NCBI GenBank assembly: GCA_024224995.1 | Contig: JAAENB010000518.1 | Span: 1-28,023, forward strand | Reading direction: 5' to 3' | Length of the DNA stretch: 28,023 nucleotides | Source of the DNA: a bacterium | Lineage (GTDB): Bacteria; Spirochaetota; UBA4802; UBA5550 | In this document: piece by piece, positions 27,974 through 28,023 of the stretch | How the letters are laid out: each line of letters opens with the position of its first letter | Numbering within the stretch: position 1 is the first letter of the stretch | Notes under the pieces: model-generated | What the model was told of the DNA's origin: nothing | Seen by the model: the letters and a program-made list of their open reading frames with translations, nothing else | The model's database searches: none | Made by a program: the position numbers and the translations under genes

Positions 27974-28023
27974 ACAGGTGCAAGGTACAGGGGAGGTAAT
28001 CGGTGGCCTGTTGGGCCGGGTAA
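27974..28023 (+). repeat. Dispersed repeat of the GGTAATCGGTGGCC family, copy 3 (cut by window end)
   Basis: ACAGGTGCAAGG, then GGGGAGGTAATCGGTGGCC, then TGTTGGGCCGGGTAA: the same order as copy 1 read on its minus strand (GGCAGGGGCAAGGGG lead-in, GGTAATCGGTGGCC, GGGCCGGGTGA). The window ends inside or just after it. A faint relative of the lead-in (GACAGGTGCAGGGAGAAAGG) follows the foldase gene at 19601. Confidence 0.6.

Overview
The window reads as chromosomal DNA of a diderm (outer-membrane) bacterium of moderate GC content. It encodes a TonB-dependent receptor, a POTRA/beta-barrel outer-membrane protein, a lipobox lipoprotein and signal-peptide lipases. A 7TMR-DISM chemoreceptor, a giant Ser/Thr kinase and several secreted proteins of no known family would suit a spirochaete-like lineage, but that placement is an inference from gene content, not a proof. 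I see no rRNA, tRNA, CRISPR array, transposase or phage module.

Layout. 1-4960 (all minus): a clostripain-like lipoprotein with three ASH/HYDIN-type repeats; a POTRA/barrel protein translationally coupled to an ArsR-type regulator; and a small STAS protein. 5114-8075 (plus): a REP-like hairpin, a PLP-dependent group II decarboxylase, and a secreted protein of unknown function. 8152-9027 (minus): another secreted unknown. 9366-10598 (plus): a zinc-finger DnaC-like ATPase abutting folK. 10669-12186 (minus): yifB/comM-type AAA protein. 12187-12772: a 586-bp non-coding stretch holding a perfect 32-bp inverted repeat and a good promoter for fba. 12773-13735 (plus): class II fructose-bisphosphate aldolase. 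13828-16068 (minus): 7TMR-DISM methyl-accepting protein. 16475-19600 (plus): two paralogous secreted lipases, the relic of a third, and a membrane-anchored protein that looks like a lipase-specific foldase (Lif). 19656-19958 (minus): a small unknown protein. 20320-25089 (plus): a 1589-residue protein fusing Ser/Thr kinase, AAA ATPase, TPR-like, GAF and AraC-type DNA-binding regions. 25443-27752 (minus): a TonB-dependent receptor whose 5' leader carries two tandem copies of a roughly 60-nt structured element.

The most notable points are: (1) the lipase-lipase-relic-foldase cluster, where one lipase has an AHSHG instead of GHSHG nucleophile elbow; (2) the kinase-to-AraC one-protein signalling chain, apparently read from a nearly leaderless transcript; (3) the tandem leader element ahead of the TonB receptor, with a paired position that stays paired between copies and palindromes exactly 63 bp apart; and (4) a dense layer of dispersed small repeats (a GGTAATCGGTGGCC family, a GTGCGACCCCTGCG 14-mer occurring seven times including five tandem 18-bp units, a C6/G5 22-mer, and REP-like GTAG hairpins). 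Two of these repeats supply the last codons of neighbouring genes.
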